From CAZNLH01 sp964573995 (GTDB lineage Bacteria > Gemmatimonadota > CAZMKB01 > CAZNLH01), in NCBI GenBank assembly GCA_964573995.1, contig CAZNLH010000022.1, positions 1 through 43,503 on the forward strand: DNA of 43,503 nt, written 5' to 3'. The notes beneath the pieces are model-generated. The model saw only the letters and a list, made by a program, of their open reading frames with translations, was not told the origin of the DNA and searched no databases. Of this stretch, positions 31,823 to 41,113 are shown piece by piece. Both the position numbers and the translations under genes were made by a program. How positions within the stretch are numbered: the first letter of the stretch is position 1; every line of letters begins with the position of its first letter.

Positions 31823-33307
31823 CTACCGGCAGTAGGCCTCCTTGACGGCGGCCCTGTCGATCTTTCCGAGCGGCGTCCTCGGGAATTCCTCTACCACTTC
31901 TATCCGTTCGGGCACCATCATGTGGGGGATTTGCCTGGCGAGGTGCTCCCTCAGGTGTTCGACACCCGGGAATGACCGCCGGTCGATCCTGGCGAGGAGA
32001 ACGGGACGCTCGCCCCACCTCTCGTCGGGTACGCCTACCACCACACACTCTACCACCCCGGGGAACCCCGAGGCCTCCCTCTCGATCATGCCGGGGTGGA
32101 TGTTCTCTCCGCCCGAGATGAACATCTCGTCCCTTCGACCGAGGACGGTCAGGTAGCCGTCGTCGTCGATCCGGCCAAGGTCTCCAGTGTGAAACCATCC
32201 TCCCTCATCGAAGGGTGACCGTCCCCCCGGCTCCAGGTATTCATGGAACAGGATGGGCCCTCGCACCGCAATCTCGCCTTCCTTCCCGCTGGGTAGACCG
32301 TCACCTTTACTGTCGACGATCCTTAATTCCGCGTGCTCGAGCGCCCTGCCAGCCGTGTAGAGCCTCTCCGGCGGATCGTTGGGTGAGACGGCGGTTACCT
32401 GTGACGCGGTCTCCGTCATTCCATACGTCGTCAAGATTGGGATGGAGCGACTCGTTGCCTCCTCTATAAGCGATTTCGATGCAGGGGCCCCGCCGAGCAG
32501 GAGCCATTTGAAGGTGCGTGGAAAAGGATTTCTACCCCACTCCCTCATGAGATCCACGAGCATCGTCGGGACGAGGGAGAGGTGGGTGACGGAGCCCGAG
32601 TCTATAAGGCCGGCAATGTCCCCTGCATCGAACTTGTCCATGATTGAGACCGGGCAACCGGCTATGGCGCACCTGAACAGTATGGCAAGGCCCCCCACGT
32701 GGTAGAAGGGGAGGGCGTCGAGATAGGTATCCGCGCGGTCCAGGGGCATGTTGGCGTTCGATCCCATGGCGTTCAGATAATGATTTCCAAAGGAGAGGAC
32801 AACACCCCTCGGATCGCCCGTGCTTCCGGAGGTGAACAGGATGGTCGATTCCGATCCGGTTGAGACCGTGGCATCGCCGGCCGCAATCGACTTGCCAGGC
32901 CTTGGTCCCGGCGATGTCGTTTCATCGAGGGAGACGGCCTTCACGGCGGGGATGGCGGTCGAAGGCCCGCCGCGATCGGCTATCAGCAGTTCGCATTCGG
33001 CCCTCTTCAGGCACTGTTTCCACCACTCGGTGCCGTACCGCAGGTTCAGGAGGACCGCCGTCGTGCCGAGCCTCTGCAGGGCGAAGATCAGGACCGCGTA
33101 AGACGCGGAATTGGTCGCGAGAACCCCCACACGTCGGCCCGGCCCGGCCCCGAGGGCTCGGAGTCTTTCCATGGTATCGGTGATCCTCGATTCGAACTGT
33201 CGGTAGGTCAGGGAGACCTCGCCGTCCGAAACGGCTGTGGCATCGGGATTCATCCGAGACATCATGAATACGGGACAGGCGACGGTCGGTGGAAGGGTGT
33301 CTACCAT
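31823..33307 (-). CDS. menE: o-Succinylbenzoate-CoA ligase MenE
   Basis: A 494-aa ANL-superfamily ligase that adenylates o-succinylbenzoate and joins it to CoA. The AMP-binding P-loop is ILFTSGSTGDPRGVVLS, followed by LLLGGAPASKSLIEEA, ILTTYGMTETASQVTAV, the hinge region GWFHTGDLGRIDDDGYLTV and LGRRDEMFISGGENIHP. The C-terminal catalytic Lys lies in EFPRTPLGKIDRAAVK. General acyl-CoA ligases look similar, but the 7-nt overlap with menC and the operon make MenE the safe call. It is the last gene of the men operon. Confidence 0.93.
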   Translation of the reverse strand: MVDTLPPTVACPVFMMSRMNPDATAVSDGEVSLTYRQFESRITDTMERLRALGAGPGRRVGVLATNSASYAVLIFALQRLGTTAVLLNLRYGTEWWKQCLKRAECELLIADRGGPSTAIPAVKAVSLDETTSPGPRPGKSIAAGDATVSTGSESTILFTSGSTGDPRGVVLSFGNHYLNAMGSNANMPLDRADTYLDALPFYHVGGLAILFRCAIAGCPVSIMDKFDAGDIAGLIDSGSVTHLSLVPTMLVDLMREWGRNPFPRTFKWLLLGGAPASKSLIEEATSRSIPILTTYGMTETASQVTAVSPNDPPERLYTAGRALEHAELRIVDSKGDGLPSGKEGEIAVRGPILFHEYLEPGGRSPFDEGGWFHTGDLGRIDDDGYLTVLGRRDEMFISGGENIHPGMIEREASGFPGVVECVVVGVPDERWGERPVLLARIDRRSFPGVEHLREHLARQIPHMMVPERIEVVEEFPRTPLGKIDRAAVKEAYCR

Positions 33308-34407
33308 GGCAGGGAGTCCTCCTTTAACGTGATTCCCAAGCCGGGAACGCCTGGGATCTCCATGCGTCCATCCAGGACGGGCAATTCTTCCCTGATAAGG
33401 GTGTCGGATAGAAACTCGAGCGTGGACAGGCCGCAGGGGGGGATCGGGGTTCCCAACGCGGCCGCAACGTGGAGGCAGGCCGCCACTCCTACGCCGGACT
33501 CGAATAGAGAACTTATGACCGGCTTCCTTCCATTGTCACGAGCGATACGCGCGATTTCCAACGCCCTGGCCAGCCCACCTGCCGATGACGGTTTTATGAT
33601 CACCGCTCCCACCCCCGGGGTACGGATTAGGGACTCTATCTCATTCATGTCGGCCGACCGCAGGCTTTCATCCAGGGCCGTTTCCACGCCGGTCTCCTCG
33701 TGGAGGTCGGATAGCCGGCACAGGCTGCCTTCATGGAGCGGTTCCTCTACGTATTCGATCCCGCACCGCCCGAGTTCCCGGAGGTTAGCGACGGCCTGAT
33801 CGAACTGCCAACTCCTGTTGGCGTCCAGGCGTATCGATGCGCCTTCCCCGGCGATGTCGCGCACGGCGGCCGTCCTATTCATATCTTCGGTCCTGCTCCC
33901 CCGTCCTACCTTCAACTTGAAGGTCCGGTATCCCATTTCCAACTTTCCCCTGATTTCTTCTGCCAGCATCCCCCCCCTCGATGAGATGATGGCGTTTACG
34001 GGTACCGATGCCGCGGCGTCCCTGTTCAACCACACCGACAGTGGAAGCCCGGCCGCCCTGGATGCCAGGTCGGCCATGGATGTCTCCAAGCCGAAGATGG
34101 CAGATGGGGGCAGGTCGGGGAATTCATCGGCCAGGCCATTGATCCAGGTCTTCAGGGATGGGAAATCCCGCGGGAGTTCGGTTCCCACGAGGTGCGCGGC
34201 CACCCTTAGGGCTTGGGACCTCGCCCCGACCAGGTCCTCGGTGCTGAATCCCTTCAGCGGTGCGATCTCTCCAAGGCCGATCCCCCCCTTGTCGGAAATG
34301 GCGGTCACTATCGTCACGGGTCGGCCGAGAGAGAGACCGGCCGGGGGTGAGGTGGTGATACGCGGTGTGAGCGAAAAGTCGAGCAGCCTGATATCGACGA
34401 TCTTCAC
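33301..34407 (-). CDS. menC: o-Succinylbenzoate synthase MenC
   Basis: A 368-aa enolase-superfamily dehydratase that converts SHCHC to o-succinylbenzoate. The family barrel residues are visible: the Lys-x-Lys in YRTFKLKVGRG, Asp in IRLDANRSWQF, Glu in IEYVEEPLHEG, Asp in TALDESLRSAD, and the second Lys in AVIIKPSSAGGLA. The start is GTG 34407, which overlaps the menA stop as GTGA; upstream codons to 34563 are inside menA and have no homology. MenC-like enzymes can be promiscuous N-acylamino-acid racemases, but the operon context settles the role. Confidence 0.93.
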   Translation of the reverse strand: MKIVDIRLLDFSLTPRITTSPPAGLSLGRPVTIVTAISDKGGIGLGEIAPLKGFSTEDLVGARSQALRVAAHLVGTELPRDFPSLKTWINGLADEFPDLPPSAIFGLETSMADLASRAAGLPLSVWLNRDAAASVPVNAIISSRGGMLAEEIRGKLEMGYRTFKLKVGRGSRTEDMNRTAAVRDIAGEGASIRLDANRSWQFDQAVANLRELGRCGIEYVEEPLHEGSLCRLSDLHEETGVETALDESLRSADMNEIESLIRTPGVGAVIIKPSSAGGLARALEIARIARDNGRKPVISSLFESGVGVAACLHVAAALGTPIPPCGLSTLEFLSDTLIREELPVLDGRMEIPGVPGLGITLKEDSLPW

Positions 34408-35303
34408 AGGAGCCACCCTACCGAAAAGAGGATGCTGAAGACGCTGAGTGTCCTTCCGGTCGAGGCAAGGACGGCATTCAGAGCCGGTCCCGAGAGGCCC
34501 CCACGAACCTGCCTGATCGGGCGGAGTGCGAATACGATGGTAAGGAGCGATATGAGGACCCATGGATGGGCCGGGAAAAGAACGGCCGAAGGTACGGCTG
34601 TCAGGATCCCTCCTACCGTCATGAGCATGTACTCACGACGGGCGAAGGAGGCCCCGAACCTAACGGCAAGAGTCCTTTTCCCGCTCCTGCGGTCCGAATC
34701 TATGTCCCGGAGGTTGTTTACCGTGAGGACGGCCGTTGACAGCATCCCGCAGGCGAGCCCCGCTGGCAGGACCCCGGGGTGGAAACCGAGCGTTACGACG
34801 TAGTATGTGCCGCCGACAGCCACGGGGCCGAAGAATGTTAGGACGAGGATGTCCCCGAGGCCGATATGGCCGAGCGGCAACGGCCCGGCCGTGTAGAAGA
34901 TGCCGAGCAGGATCGAAGCAACGCCTATCGTGAGTATGGGGATTCCGCCACGATGGACGAGGTATGCCCCTACCAGCGCCGCGAGGCCGAAGGCGAACAC
35001 CGTGGCGGTCTTCATTCGGGAGGGTGTGACCCAACCCGACTGTGTGGCCCGCTCGGGGCCGAGCCGCTCCTCGGTATCGGTTTCATGGAGATAGTCGAAG
35101 AGGTCGTTTGCGAAGTTAGTGCCTATCTGGATGAGGAGCGCCCCAGCAAGTGCCGCCATAGATGCACCGAGGTGGAACCGGCCGGTTCCGTAGGCCATGG
35201 CCGAACCGATGATCACGGGGGCAGCCGCTGCGGGGAGGGTCTTGGGACGGGCGGCCAGATACCATGTCGCGAGCCGTCCCGGCCTGCTCTGCAGGTTCTC
35301 CAT
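34404..35303 (-). CDS. menA: 1,4-Dihydroxy-2-naphthoate polyprenyltransferase MenA
   Basis: A 299-aa UbiA-type inner-membrane prenyltransferase that attaches the isoprenoid tail to DHNA with loss of CO2, giving demethylmenaquinone. Two Asp-rich magnesium/diphosphate motifs are visible: NFANDLFDYLHETDTEE and NNLRDIDSDRRSGKRTLAV. About eight to nine hydrophobic helices fill the rest. The N-terminal WYLAARPKTLPAAAAPVIIG is typical of MenA. It starts 9 bp after menB and overlaps menC by GTGA. Confidence 0.95.
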   Translation of the reverse strand: MENLQSRPGRLATWYLAARPKTLPAAAAPVIIGSAMAYGTGRFHLGASMAALAGALLIQIGTNFANDLFDYLHETDTEERLGPERATQSGWVTPSRMKTATVFAFGLAALVGAYLVHRGGIPILTIGVASILLGIFYTAGPLPLGHIGLGDILVLTFFGPVAVGGTYYVVTLGFHPGVLPAGLACGMLSTAVLTVNNLRDIDSDRRSGKRTLAVRFGASFARREYMLMTVGGILTAVPSAVLFPAHPWVLISLLTIVFALRPIRQVRGGLSGPALNAVLASTGRTLSVFSILFSVGWLL

Positions 35304-35312
35304 GACGGGCCC

Positions 35313-36140
35313 CTATGGATACCTCTTGAACCTGGCGAAATCCGGCCGTCTCTTCTCCAGGAAGGCGTTTCGCCCCTCCTGCCCCTCCTCTGTCTGGTAG
35401 AAGAGGAGTGTTGCGTTGCCGGCCAGTTCCTGCAGGCCGGCCTGGCCGTCGCAGTCGGCGTTGAGGGCGGCCTTTAGGCACCTGATCGCTGTGGGGCTGT
35501 TCTTGAGGATCTCTCGGCACCATTTAAGGGTCTCGGCCTCCAGTTCTGCGAGAGGGACCACGCAGTTGACGAGCCCCATGCGTAGGGCCTCTTCCGCGTC
35601 GTACTGTCGGCACAGGAACCAGATCTCCCGCGCCTTCTTCTGCCCGACCACCCTGGCGAGGTACCCGGCCCCGTATCCGCCGTCGAACGATCCCACGCGC
35701 GGCCCGGTCTGGCCGAACCTGGCGTTGTCCGCCGCGATGGTGATGTCGCAGATCAGGTGCAGGACGTGCCCGCCGCCGATGGCGTAGCCTGCGACCATGG
35801 CTATCACCGGCTTGGGCAGGGTGCGTATCTGCCTCTGGAGGTCGAGTACGTTCAGGCGGTTGACGCCGCTCGCGTCCTTGTACCCCGCGTCGCCACGGAC
35901 CCTCTGGTCTCCCCCGGAGCAGAAGGCCTCCTTGCCTTCACCGGTAAGGATCACGACGCCTATGCCGGGGTCCTCGCGGGCGTCCTCGAAGGCATCGCTC
36001 ATCTCCCTGACCGTCAATGGCCTGAACGCGTTGCGGACCTCGGGGCGGTTGATCGTAACCTTGGCTACTCCCTCGCACTTCTCGTACCTGATGTCTTCGT
36101 ATCTCCTTACGGCGATCCAATCGGCTGTCGGCATGGTCAT
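35313..36140 (-). CDS. menB: 1,4-Dihydroxy-2-naphthoyl-CoA synthase MenB
   Basis: A 275-aa crotonase-superfamily enzyme that closes the second ring of o-succinylbenzoyl-CoA. Signatures are FCSGGDQRVRGDAGY, AMVAGYAIGGGHVLHLICD and FGQTGPRVGSFDGGYGAGYL, the last being specific to MenB among crotonases. The C-terminal cross-subunit segment LEKRRPDFARFKRYP is also typical. ATG 36140 overlaps the menD stop by ATGA. A non-typical leader (MTMPTADWIAVRRYE) precedes the conserved YEDIRYEK, so a slightly later start is possible. Confidence 0.97.
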   Translation of the reverse strand: MTMPTADWIAVRRYEDIRYEKCEGVAKVTINRPEVRNAFRPLTVREMSDAFEDAREDPGIGVVILTGEGKEAFCSGGDQRVRGDAGYKDASGVNRLNVLDLQRQIRTLPKPVIAMVAGYAIGGGHVLHLICDITIAADNARFGQTGPRVGSFDGGYGAGYLARVVGQKKAREIWFLCRQYDAEEALRMGLVNCVVPLAELEAETLKWCREILKNSPTAIRCLKAALNADCDGQAGLQELAGNATLLFYQTEEGQEGRNAFLEKRRPDFARFKRYP

Positions 36141-37924
36141 CCTTCTCCTCCCTTTTCGATATCGTCCACCAGGTCTCTCTCTACCGCTGACGCGACGGCG
36201 TCCCAGATCCTTCGGTGTGCCTCCACGTTTTGCCGGCGATCGGTATTGACCTCGATTACGCCGCTCTCACGACCATCGAAGAGGTTTCGGCAGGCGTCCC
36301 CGAGTTCACCCGCGCTGCAGGGATTGCTGTAGGCCAGGCCGAACGCGGCGGTGATCTCGCCGAGGCTCAGGTTGTGGGGGGCGGCGAAGTACTCTTCGAA
36401 ATATTCCGGCCGGCCGGATATGGGAAGGAACGAGAAGATGCCCCCGCCGTTGTTGTTGATCAGGACTATCGTGAGCGGGAACCCGGGTCCCCTGGCGAGG
36501 AGGAGCGAGTTGAGGTCGTGCACGAACGCCAAGTCACCGATGAGCAATGCCGTGTGCCTCTTGGATCCCTCCGCGAACCCTGCGGCCGATGCGATGGTGC
36601 CGTCGATGCCGCTCGCCCCACGGTTGACGCCCACGACGACGTCCCGGGTGGATGTCGCCCCGCAGCCGTCAGCGTCCCGCACCGGCATGCTGTTGGCGAG
36701 GAAGAGGCCCGAATCGTCAGGGAGGTTCTCGAGAAGCACGCGTGCGGCCATGAATTCACTTAATGGACCTTCGGTGACCTCCATCCCTTTCAACAACCTC
36801 GTGCAAAGGCGGTCCAACCTCTGGAAACGGGCGAGATATGCCGATCGGTCAGGGGCGCCCTCGAGGTCCAGGGATCGAAGGAAATCTATCGGATCCGCCT
36901 CGACCCTGAGGCTGACTTGGTGGTATGGGTCGTGGCGGAATGGTGTATCATTGACCACGATGTACTCGGCATCGGATCCGGCGATGAAGTTGCTCAATGC
37001 CCGCGACGTAGGTCTCTCTCCTATGTGAAGGACAAGGTCCGGTGAGAGGGATCGAGGCAACCGCGGTATCCTCAGGAAGAGGTCATAGTTGGTGATGATT
37101 GGCCCCCTGTCAAACTTTCCGAATCTCATTCCAGAGGCGACGTCGGCGAATACCGGCATCTTGAGGTCCGACAGGCCTTCTGCGAGCCGCTCGGTCGGCT
37201 TGCTTCCGTCAATGGGCCCCACGACCACTATCCCTCGTCTCGAGGATGCTATCTTGTTCAGCACGGTATCCGCCGCCTCCGGATCCGACGTGTGCGCGGG
37301 GGGAACGTAAGAAGTCAATGGGCGGTCGGTGTTATCCCATACTCTGATGTCCTGCAGTAGTTCATCCGGAGGCGGATCGCCCGATTCGGGGCCAAGCGGT
37401 TCGGCGAAGGGGCAGTTGACATGGACCGGTCCGGCCGGGGGGGCCATTGCGCGGTAGACGGCCTGGTCGATGGTCGTCAGCACGAAACGTGGTGGGATAT
37501 CGGTCCGCGGCGAGGGCAGCCCGAAGAACCACCTGACGTAACCCCCAAAAATTTTTTCCTGGTCTATCGTCTGGTTGGCCCCGCTATCCCGGAGTTCGAC
37601 CGGCCGGTCTGCCGAGAGGACGATGAGGGGAGTGGCCGATGAATGGGCCTCTACGACTGCAGGGAAGCAATTTGCAACCGCCGTTCCGGAGGTGGTTACA
37701 ACCACCGCCGGGTGGCCACTGCCCTTGCCGTAACCCACGGCGTAGAAAGAGGCCCCCCGTTCATCAAGGTGGATGACGGTCCTGGTCTTAGGGTTTTCGG
37801 CGATCGCGATGACGAGGGGGGTGTTCCGTGAACCTGGAGACGTGCAGAACATCAGGACACCGTTCCGTACGAGTTCTTCCACGATGAGGTTCGCCCACAG
37901 GTATTTTATGTTAGAAGGCCCCAA
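36137..37924 (-). CDS. menD: SEPHCHC synthase MenD
   Basis: A 595-aa thiamine-diphosphate enzyme that joins 2-oxoglutarate to isochorismate. The N-terminal part has FCTSPGSRNTPLVIAIAEN and HLDERGASFYAVGYGKGSG with the ThDP-activating Glu, then VVTTSGTAVANCFPAVVEA. The C-terminal ThDP/Mg site is IGDLAFVHDLNSLLLARG with VLINNNGGGIFSFLP. The best start is TTG 37924 (LGPSNIKYLWANL), with GGGGGG 6 nt upstream; it overlaps the end of menF by 19 nt. The open frame runs on to 37984 inside menF without homology. Confidence 0.95.
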   Translation of the reverse strand: MGPSNIKYLWANLIVEELVRNGVLMFCTSPGSRNTPLVIAIAENPKTRTVIHLDERGASFYAVGYGKGSGHPAVVVTTSGTAVANCFPAVVEAHSSATPLIVLSADRPVELRDSGANQTIDQEKIFGGYVRWFFGLPSPRTDIPPRFVLTTIDQAVYRAMAPPAGPVHVNCPFAEPLGPESGDPPPDELLQDIRVWDNTDRPLTSYVPPAHTSDPEAADTVLNKIASSRRGIVVVGPIDGSKPTERLAEGLSDLKMPVFADVASGMRFGKFDRGPIITNYDLFLRIPRLPRSLSPDLVLHIGERPTSRALSNFIAGSDAEYIVVNDTPFRHDPYHQVSLRVEADPIDFLRSLDLEGAPDRSAYLARFQRLDRLCTRLLKGMEVTEGPLSEFMAARVLLENLPDDSGLFLANSMPVRDADGCGATSTRDVVVGVNRGASGIDGTIASAAGFAEGSKRHTALLIGDLAFVHDLNSLLLARGPGFPLTIVLINNNGGGIFSFLPISGRPEYFEEYFAAPHNLSLGEITAAFGLAYSNPCSAGELGDACRNLFDGRESGVIEVNTDRRQNVEAHRRIWDAVASAVERDLVDDIEKGGEG

Positions 37925-39339
37925 GGCAGCCCCCCGTTGAGCCCTTCGATGGTCTGCGCGATTTTGTGTTCGAGTTCGCACCACTCCGCCTCCGGGGTGG
38001 AGCCGTCAACGATACCCGCCCCCGCGAAGAGGGAGATCCGGTTCGACTCGATGATTGCAGAGCGGATCGCCACGGCCATCTCGGCGGATCCTTGACCGAT
38101 GATACCGACCGGTGAGGCGTACCATCCCCTGTCGAATGGTTCGAGTTCCCCGACGAGTTGCAGGGCCTTTTCCCGGGGAGTGCCTCCCACGGCGGGTGTG
38201 GGGTGGATGGTTGAAATGATCGTGCCGACGGAGACGCCTCGCCTCAGCCGGCCGGATATCCTTGAATAGATGTGCGAGATGTTGCCCAGTTCAAATGTCT
38301 TCCTGCCGGAAGGCGTAGGAGTTGATTCGCACAACTCATCAACCCTTTTCTCGATGTCTTCGACGACATACCGGTGTTCCAGCAGGTTTTTCTCGCTGTA
38401 GAGGGAAGTCTCCTCGCCCGTCCATTCCTTGAATGGCTCTTGCGGCCTGCCGGTAGTTCCGGACAGGGCCTCGCTGGTGATGGTGTCGCCTTCCACCTTG
38501 AACAACCTCTCCGGTGTGACGCCTGTGAATGCCTTTCCGGGGAGTGGCTCGATCAGGAACGCAAAGCAGTTCAAGTTGTTCCTCTTTAGCCTTCGGAGCA
38601 ATGAAAATGGATCTATGGTACGGGAGAAGGTGAGGTCTGTCCGGCGGGCGAGTACGACCTTCTGCAACCGGTGTGCGTTGATTTCCTCGAGCGATCTGAG
38701 GACATTTTCATTCCATCCGGCGCGGTCGGGGTGGTCTTCTCTGGACGTGATGGTGGCGTTTTGGTCACCCCCATCGAATCCCTCCTGGAGGGAGACGCTG
38801 TTCAGTATCCGGTTCATTTCCCTCGAAATCTCCTCCAGCGGAGTATTGAACGAGACCTCGGTTGCAATGGTCAGAAAGTATTCCGTGCCTTCCCGGCTTA
38901 TCGCCACCTGGGGGATGTCGAACCTCAACATCGGGAAGCCCGACCAGAGGTTGTCCGGTTTGGATGTCGTCTCGAAGCATCTGCCGCCGAACAGCCTGAG
39001 GTGGGGCTGTGGGGCGGACGCCGCGAGGACGTCCTCGATCCTTCGTGTGATGTCAGGTATGGTATCAGGACTATCGGCGCTGAAGACCATGGCGGAACCG
39101 TAACCGCCGACTTCGAGGCCTGAGCCTCGGCTCGCCCAGTAGACTCGTGGTGATTCCATCTGACCCTTGAGCCACATCGGAACGTCGACATGATCGATGT
39201 AGAACGTGAGTGAAATCGGCAAGGAGGCACGGCTGCGGTTGAGACGGCCTATGATCTCGGCGTAACGCCTGGATAGTACATCCTGAACGTCGTTGCCTTC
39301 CGCAAGGTGAAGGCTCTTGTACGAGGTCGGCAACTTCAC
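37906..39339 (-). CDS. menF: Isochorismate synthase MenF
   Basis: A 477-aa chorismate-utilising enzyme that isomerises chorismate to isochorismate for menaquinone synthesis. The conserved C-terminal half shows the catalytic-base Lys in LQKVVLARRTDLTF, then FTGVTPERLFKVEGD, SEALSGTTGRPQEP, LLEHRYVVEDIE, TIHPTPAVGGTPREKAL and WYASPVGIIGQGSAEMAVAI. The start GTG 39339 has AGGAGG just upstream and overlaps the aroF stop as GTGA; the frame upstream lies within aroF and has no homology. Siderophore-type isochorismate synthases are similar, but position in the men operon assigns it. Confidence 0.95.
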   Translation of the reverse strand: MKLPTSYKSLHLAEGNDVQDVLSRRYAEIIGRLNRSRASLPISLTFYIDHVDVPMWLKGQMESPRVYWASRGSGLEVGGYGSAMVFSADSPDTIPDITRRIEDVLAASAPQPHLRLFGGRCFETTSKPDNLWSGFPMLRFDIPQVAISREGTEYFLTIATEVSFNTPLEEISREMNRILNSVSLQEGFDGGDQNATITSREDHPDRAGWNENVLRSLEEINAHRLQKVVLARRTDLTFSRTIDPFSLLRRLKRNNLNCFAFLIEPLPGKAFTGVTPERLFKVEGDTITSEALSGTTGRPQEPFKEWTGEETSLYSEKNLLEHRYVVEDIEKRVDELCESTPTPSGRKTFELGNISHIYSRISGRLRRGVSVGTIISTIHPTPAVGGTPREKALQLVGELEPFDRGWYASPVGIIGQGSAEMAVAIRSAIIESNRISLFAGAGIVDGSTPEAEWCELEHKIAQTIEGLNGGLPWGLLT

Positions 39340-40313
39340 TCCCTCCTGGGACGGCCCTTTGGCAGGGGATGGCGCCTCTCTATCTCCTCGAGGAGTGCCT
39401 TGAACTGATCGAAGGTGAGGGCCTGGTCCTTGTCGGAAAGCGCCTCCTGGGGTCGTGGGTGAATCTCCACCATGATGCCGTCGGCACCTGCGGAGAGGGC
39501 GGCCAGTGCCACCGGGATTACGAGGTCGGAGTCTCCGGTTGCATGAGAAGGGTCGGCGATGACCGGGTAGTCGCACAGCCTCTGTGCCAGGCAGATGGCC
39601 GATATATCGAGGGTGTTCCGTGTCTTGGGCTCGAAGGTCCTGATGCCCCTTTCGCAGAGGATGATATCTTCGTTTCCTCCCCTGCGGATATATTCAGAGG
39701 CCGACAGCCACTCTTCGATGGTTGCCGCCATGCCGCGCTTGAGAAGGATCGGCCTGTCGATCGATCCGAGGGCGGTGAGGAGAGTATAGTTGAACATGTT
39801 GCGTGATCCGACCTGGATGACGTCAGCGTATTCGATTAGGAGGTCGATCTGGGATTTGTCCATCACCTCCGAGACCACTTTCAGCCCATGCTTATGGGCC
39901 TCCTCCGAGATGAAGCGAAGCCCGCTTATGCCCATCCCCTGGAAAGAATCGGGAGATGTTCGGGGCTTGAAAGCCCCACCGCGGATGTACCTTACGCCCA
40001 GGGATCCGAGAAAGGCCGCCGCCTCCGAGATCTGTTCCTCCGATTCAACAGAGCAGGGCCCTGCGATTACGCACGGTTGGGTCACGTCGAGGAAATCGGC
40101 ATATATGTCACTGGAATGTCTTTTTTCAGGCACTGTAGTCCTTTTCTTTTCGTGGATGCCGTGCAATTCGCCGAGGAGGTCGGGTGGCACGAAACCCAGG
40201 ATTCGAATGACATCGCGATCGTGTTCGATCAACTCGTAATTTATGTGGTTCTCCTCCAGGACCTCGATGAACCGCTTTCCTGACGGGTCCGACTTCTCAA
40301 AATTATATATCAT
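39336..40313 (-). CDS. aroF: 3-Deoxy-7-phosphoheptulonate (DAHP) synthase, AroF/KdsA-like type
   Basis: A 325-aa enzyme that condenses phosphoenolpyruvate and erythrose 4-phosphate, the first step toward chorismate. Barrel motifs are VIAGPCSVESEEQI, RGGAFKPRTSPDSFQGMG, VIQVGSRNMFNYTLL, RPILLKRGMAATIEEWL, IADPSHATGDSDL and GIMVEIHPRPQEALSD. The 70-residue N-terminal extension (INYELIEHDRDVIRILGF) resembles the regulatory domain of the AroF type. ATG 40313 overlaps the menG stop by ATGA. Its place between menG and menF couples chorismate supply to menaquinone synthesis. Confidence 0.93.
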   Translation of the reverse strand: MIYNFEKSDPSGKRFIEVLEENHINYELIEHDRDVIRILGFVPPDLLGELHGIHEKKRTTVPEKRHSSDIYADFLDVTQPCVIAGPCSVESEEQISEAAAFLGSLGVRYIRGGAFKPRTSPDSFQGMGISGLRFISEEAHKHGLKVVSEVMDKSQIDLLIEYADVIQVGSRNMFNYTLLTALGSIDRPILLKRGMAATIEEWLSASEYIRRGGNEDIILCERGIRTFEPKTRNTLDISAICLAQRLCDYPVIADPSHATGDSDLVIPVALAALSAGADGIMVEIHPRPQEALSDKDQALTFDQFKALLEEIERRHPLPKGRPRRE

Positions 40314-41013
40314 GGCTTGTCTCCGCAATATATCGTTGCGATGCCGAGGGAGAGGGGCCTAAGGCGTATGTTTGCGAAACCGGCCGCCTCGGCCATCCTT
40401 CGGAACGCCTCTCCGTACGGGAAGGTCTCCACGGTGCGGTTGAGGTAGGAATAGGCGGCGCGATCGCCCGAGATCAGCCCGCCGATCAGGGGGAGCAGGT
40501 GCCTGAAATAAAGGATGTAGACGGCCCTGAAGGCCTGGTTGCCGGGTATTGAAAACTCGAGAACCAGCAGCCGACCATCCCTCCTCAACACACGGAATAA
40601 CTCGTAGAGTGCCTTTATCGGGTCGGGCATGTTCCGTATTCCGAACGAAACCACCGCCAGGTCGATCGAGTTGTCATCCAGCGGCAGTTGCAGGCCGTCG
40701 CCTCTCACGAGCCATATTCTGCCGTTGAACCTCCGGCTCGAGACCTTGTCCCTTCCTATCGTTAGCATCTTCTCGGCCATGTCGATGCCGATTCCCATCT
40801 GGATATCTCTGTTGTACTTGAATGCCGACAATATCAGGTCGCACGTCCCGCAGGCCAGGTCCAGTATGGTTCGGTGAGGTGATTGGCCGATCATAACCGC
40901 CACCTCCCGCCGCCACCTTATATCCTGTCCAAGGGACAGGAGGTGGTTGAGGAGGTCGTACCTGGATGATATTCGGTCGAAGATCCTGTGGGAGCCGACC
41001 CGTGATGTCCACT
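40310..41013 (-). CDS. menG: Demethylmenaquinone methyltransferase MenG/UbiE (5' end in assembly gap)
   Basis: A class I SAM methyltransferase that adds the last methyl group to demethylmenaquinone; UbiE homologues can also act in ubiquinone synthesis. Visible features are IFDRISSRYDLLNHLLSLGQ, motif I LDLACGTCDLILSAF, VSFGIRNMPDPIKALYELF and VLRRDGRLLVLEFS, then YSYLNRTVETFPYGEAF. About 230 residues remain; the start codon and a few residues lie in the adjacent N run. The stop overlaps aroF by ATGA. It is the first visible gene of the men operon, whose promoter must be in or beyond the gap. Confidence 0.94.
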
Positions 41014-41113
41014 NNNNNNNNNNNNNNNNNNNNNNNNNNNNNNNNNNNNNNNNNNNNNNNNNNNNNNNNNNNNNNNNNNNNNNNNNNNNNNNNNNNNNNN
41101 NNNNNNNNNNNNN
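41014..41113. other. Assembly gap (100 N) between menG and the protease
   Basis: 100 placeholder bases. Both the start of menG and the C-terminus of the protease are lost here, and the real distance between them is unknown. Confidence 0.97.

Noticed and set aside
40838..40850. Cys in the SAM motif of MenG (ACGTCD rather than ACGTGD)
   Set aside because: That position varies among UbiE/MenG proteins (Gly, Ala and others occur), so it is not evidence of a defect.
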